A DNA stretch of 64,000 nt from Microbacterium sp. T2.11-28. Its GTDB lineage: Bacteria > Actinomycetota > Actinomycetes > Actinomycetales > Microbacteriaceae. The stretch's first letter is position 1, and every line of letters starts with the position of its first letter. The notes beneath the pieces were generated by a model that saw only the letters and a list, made by a program, of their open reading frames with translations, was not told where the DNA came from and did no database searches. Position numbers and translations under genes: made by a program. Location of the stretch: the NCBI RefSeq assembly GCF_950097975.1, contig NZ_CATNHF010000001.1, forward strand, positions 124,001-188,000, in the 5' to 3' direction. This document shows positions 62,358 to 64,000 of the stretch, piece after piece.

Positions 62358-64000
62358 TCACTCCTTGGCGGCGTCCTCGGCGATGCGCAGATCGAGGGGG
62401 AAGTCGAGCGGGAACCCGCCGAACAGCAGCATCGCCGCGCGCTCCGCACTCGCCTGGACCGCGTGAGCGACCGCCTCGGCCTGGGCGGCGGGCGCGTGCA
62501 CGATGATCTCGTCGTGCAGGAAGAACGCGAGATGCGCACGGCGCGAGAACAGCGGTCCCGATGCGGTCGCCGCCTGCTCCCCCTCCTCGATGGCGGGAAG
62601 GGCGGCGAGCCGGGTTCTGAGGTCGGCGAGCCATGCCAGCGCCCACTCGGCGGCAGTCCCCTGCACGACGAAGTTCCGCGTGAACCGCCCCCTGTCACGT
62701 GCTGCCCGTCGAGCGGCGGTGTCGTCGCCGGAAACCGCCTCGGCGTCGCTGGCCCGTGCTTGCAGGGCCTGCCAGCCCGCCGACGGCGGCGGGCTCGAGC
62801 GGCCGAGCCAGGTGGAGACGATGCCGCCGTCCTCACCCACCCGCGCCGCATCGTCGACGAGCGCCATCGCCCGCGGGTAGGCACGCCGGAGCGCGGGCAC
62901 CAGTCTGCCGCTGTCCCCCGTCGTCGCGCCGTACATCGCGCCGAGCACCGCGATCTTCGCCTCCTGCCGCGTGGGGACCACGCCCCCGGCGACGATCCCC
63001 TCGTACAGGTCCACGCCGCGGGCGGCACCGGCCAGCGCGAGATCCCGCGACATCGCCGCGAGCACCCGCGGCTCGAGCTGCGCGACGTCGGCCACCACGA
63101 GCACCCACCCGGGGTCGGCGCGCACCGCCGGGCGCAACTGGCGCGGGAGCTGCAGGGCGCCACCTCCGGACGACGCCCACCGTCCGGTGACGACTCCGCC
63201 GGGGACGTACACCGGTCGGAATCGGCCGTCGGGGGCCCATTCGGACAGCCACGCCCAGCCGTTGGCGCTCAGCAGGCGCGTCAGCTTCTTGTAAGCGAGG
63301 AGCGGAGCGATCACCGGATGATCGAATTCCGCCAGCTCCCAGCGGCTCGTCGAGCGTGCCGGGACGCCCGCGCGGTGCAGCGACCGCAGCAGCTTGGGCT
63401 GGGAGTCCAGGCTGGCGTGAGGATCGCCGAGGGCACGGCGCACCTCATCGGCGCGTGCCTGGACGAGCGAGGGTAGCCCGCCCGCGCTCGGACGGGTCCC
63501 GAGCACGTCGGTGAGCAGGCGATCGTGGACTGCGGCGTCCCAGGGGAGGCCGGCCGCGTGCAGCTCTGCGGCGATGAGCGCGCCGGCGGATTCGGCCGCG
63601 AGGAGCAGGCGGAGGCGGTCGGGGTCCGAGGAGGCATGGACGGCGGCCTGCTGGCGCGCGAACTCGGCGATCACCTCTGCCGGATCGTCGGGCACGCCGG
63701 CGCGGTCGTCGAGCGTGAACAGCGCCTCCTCGGCGTGGTCGTCTCCCGCTGCCGCCGTCCAGGCGTTCGCGGCGCGTAGCTCGGTGGCATCGGCCACCAG
63801 CGCGCTGGATCGGAGGATGGCGTGGCACAGTCGCAGATCGTGACAGCGGGCGACGTCGACCCCTGCGCTCAGAAGCGCCGGATACCAGCGCGCTGTGTCG
63901 TTCCACACCCAGCGGTGTGCCGCGTCGGCGCCGGCCTCGATGACGCGGACGACGTCGGCCAGCTCATCGCGCCGCGTGACGCGTCTGCTGAGCTCGGTCC
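62358..64000 (-). CDS. Family A DNA polymerase with 3'-5' exonuclease-like domain (5' end beyond window)
   Basis: The frame is open to the right window edge; 547 codons are present and the N-terminus is missing. Polymerase motif A is seen as WVLVVADVAQLEPRVLAAMS, the O-helix motif B as RQEAKIAVLGAMYGATTG, and motif C as HLAFFLHDEIIVHAPAA. The upstream part (YPALLSAGVDVARCHDLRLC) resembles a divergent 3'-5' exonuclease domain. This fits the second family A polymerase common in actinobacteria (bifunctional exonuclease/polymerase), shorter than PolA and lacking the 5' nuclease. It may serve in repair. It converges on the DUF4012 gene with a 12-base gap. Confidence 0.87.
   Translation of the reverse strand, partial: TELSRRVTRRDELADVVRVIEAGADAAHRWVWNDTARWYPALLSAGVDVARCHDLRLCHAILRSSALVADATELRAANAWTAAAGDDHAEEALFTLDDRAGVPDDPAEVIAEFARQQAAVHASSDPDRLRLLLAAESAGALIAAELHAAGLPWDAAVHDRLLTDVLGTRPSAGGLPSLVQARADEVRRALGDPHASLDSQPKLLRSLHRAGVPARSTSRWELAEFDHPVIAPLLAYKKLTRLLSANGWAWLSEWAPDGRFRPVYVPGGVVTGRWASSGGGALQLPRQLRPAVRADPGWVLVVADVAQLEPRVLAAMSRDLALAGAARGVDLYEGIVAGGVVPTRQEAKIAVLGAMYGATTGDSGRLVPALRRAYPRAMALVDDAARVGEDGGIVSTWLGRSSPPPSAGWQALQARASDAEAVSGDDTAARRAARDRGRFTRNFVVQGTAAEWALAWLADLRTRLAALPAIEEGEQAATASGPLFSRRAHLAFFLHDEIIVHAPAAQAEAVAHAVQASAERAAMLLFGGFPLDFPLDLRIAEDAAKE

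Overview
The window is high-GC actinobacterial chromosome, most likely Microbacteriaceae (Microbacterium or a close relative). The evidence is the conserved neighbourhoods sucB / DUF4191 / RDD / glnA / glnE / glnA2 and dut / DUF3710 / DUF3159 / DUF3093 / DUF4193 / sepH, frequent GTG starts, a class E sortase-type LAXTG protein, and a small prophage resembling Microbacterium siphophages. Identifications rest on motifs and gene order; no database was searched.

Left host region (1-35.9 kb). It opens with the end of RNase D, then fatty-acid beta-oxidation genes (fadA, fadB), aminopeptidase N, dxs (isoprenoid precursor synthesis) and aconitase with two candidate operators. A housekeeping block follows: DUF3159, DUF3710, dut, DUF3093, DUF4193 and sepH. 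Next are a phosphodiesterase-like protein and convergent topoisomerase IV genes (parC, parE). A minus-strand cluster runs from the principal sigma factor (sigA) into a CofE-like ligase and two tandem ATP-grasp paralogs, with start and stop codons overlapping or nearly touching. Then come a PAC2 protein, leucyl aminopeptidase, lipoamide dehydrogenase and the 2-oxoglutarate dehydrogenase E2 subunit, an unknown membrane protein, DUF4191, RDD and glutamine synthetase glnA.

Prophage (35,920-53,881, about 17.9 kb). A compact, apparently intact temperate siphophage sits in the last codons of glnA, flanked by a 25-bp direct repeat. Reading left to right: a small unknown gene, a tyrosine integrase overlapping the repressor gene, an excisionase-like gene and small early genes. 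These are followed by a replication-initiator-like gene with internal iterons, a small HTH gene, an HNH nuclease, large terminase, portal and a fused protease/major capsid gene with an internal in-frame start. The rest is head-tail genes, a short tape measure, tail tip and fibre, an M23 endolysin and two holin-like genes. A three-gene block on the opposite strand next to attR looks like a lysogenic (moron) module. The host glnA terminator was moved 18 kb away with attR, and the phage supplies a replacement hairpin just after glnA.

Right host region (53.9-64 kb). This holds glnE (adenylyltransferase for GlnA), glnA2, a small SPOR-like gene, polyphosphate glucokinase, RNase P RNA (rnpB), a sortase-anchored surface protein, a DUF4012 protein and a family A DNA polymerase that runs off the window. 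Several convergent gene pairs carry a long perfect hairpin inside the 3' coding end of one partner.
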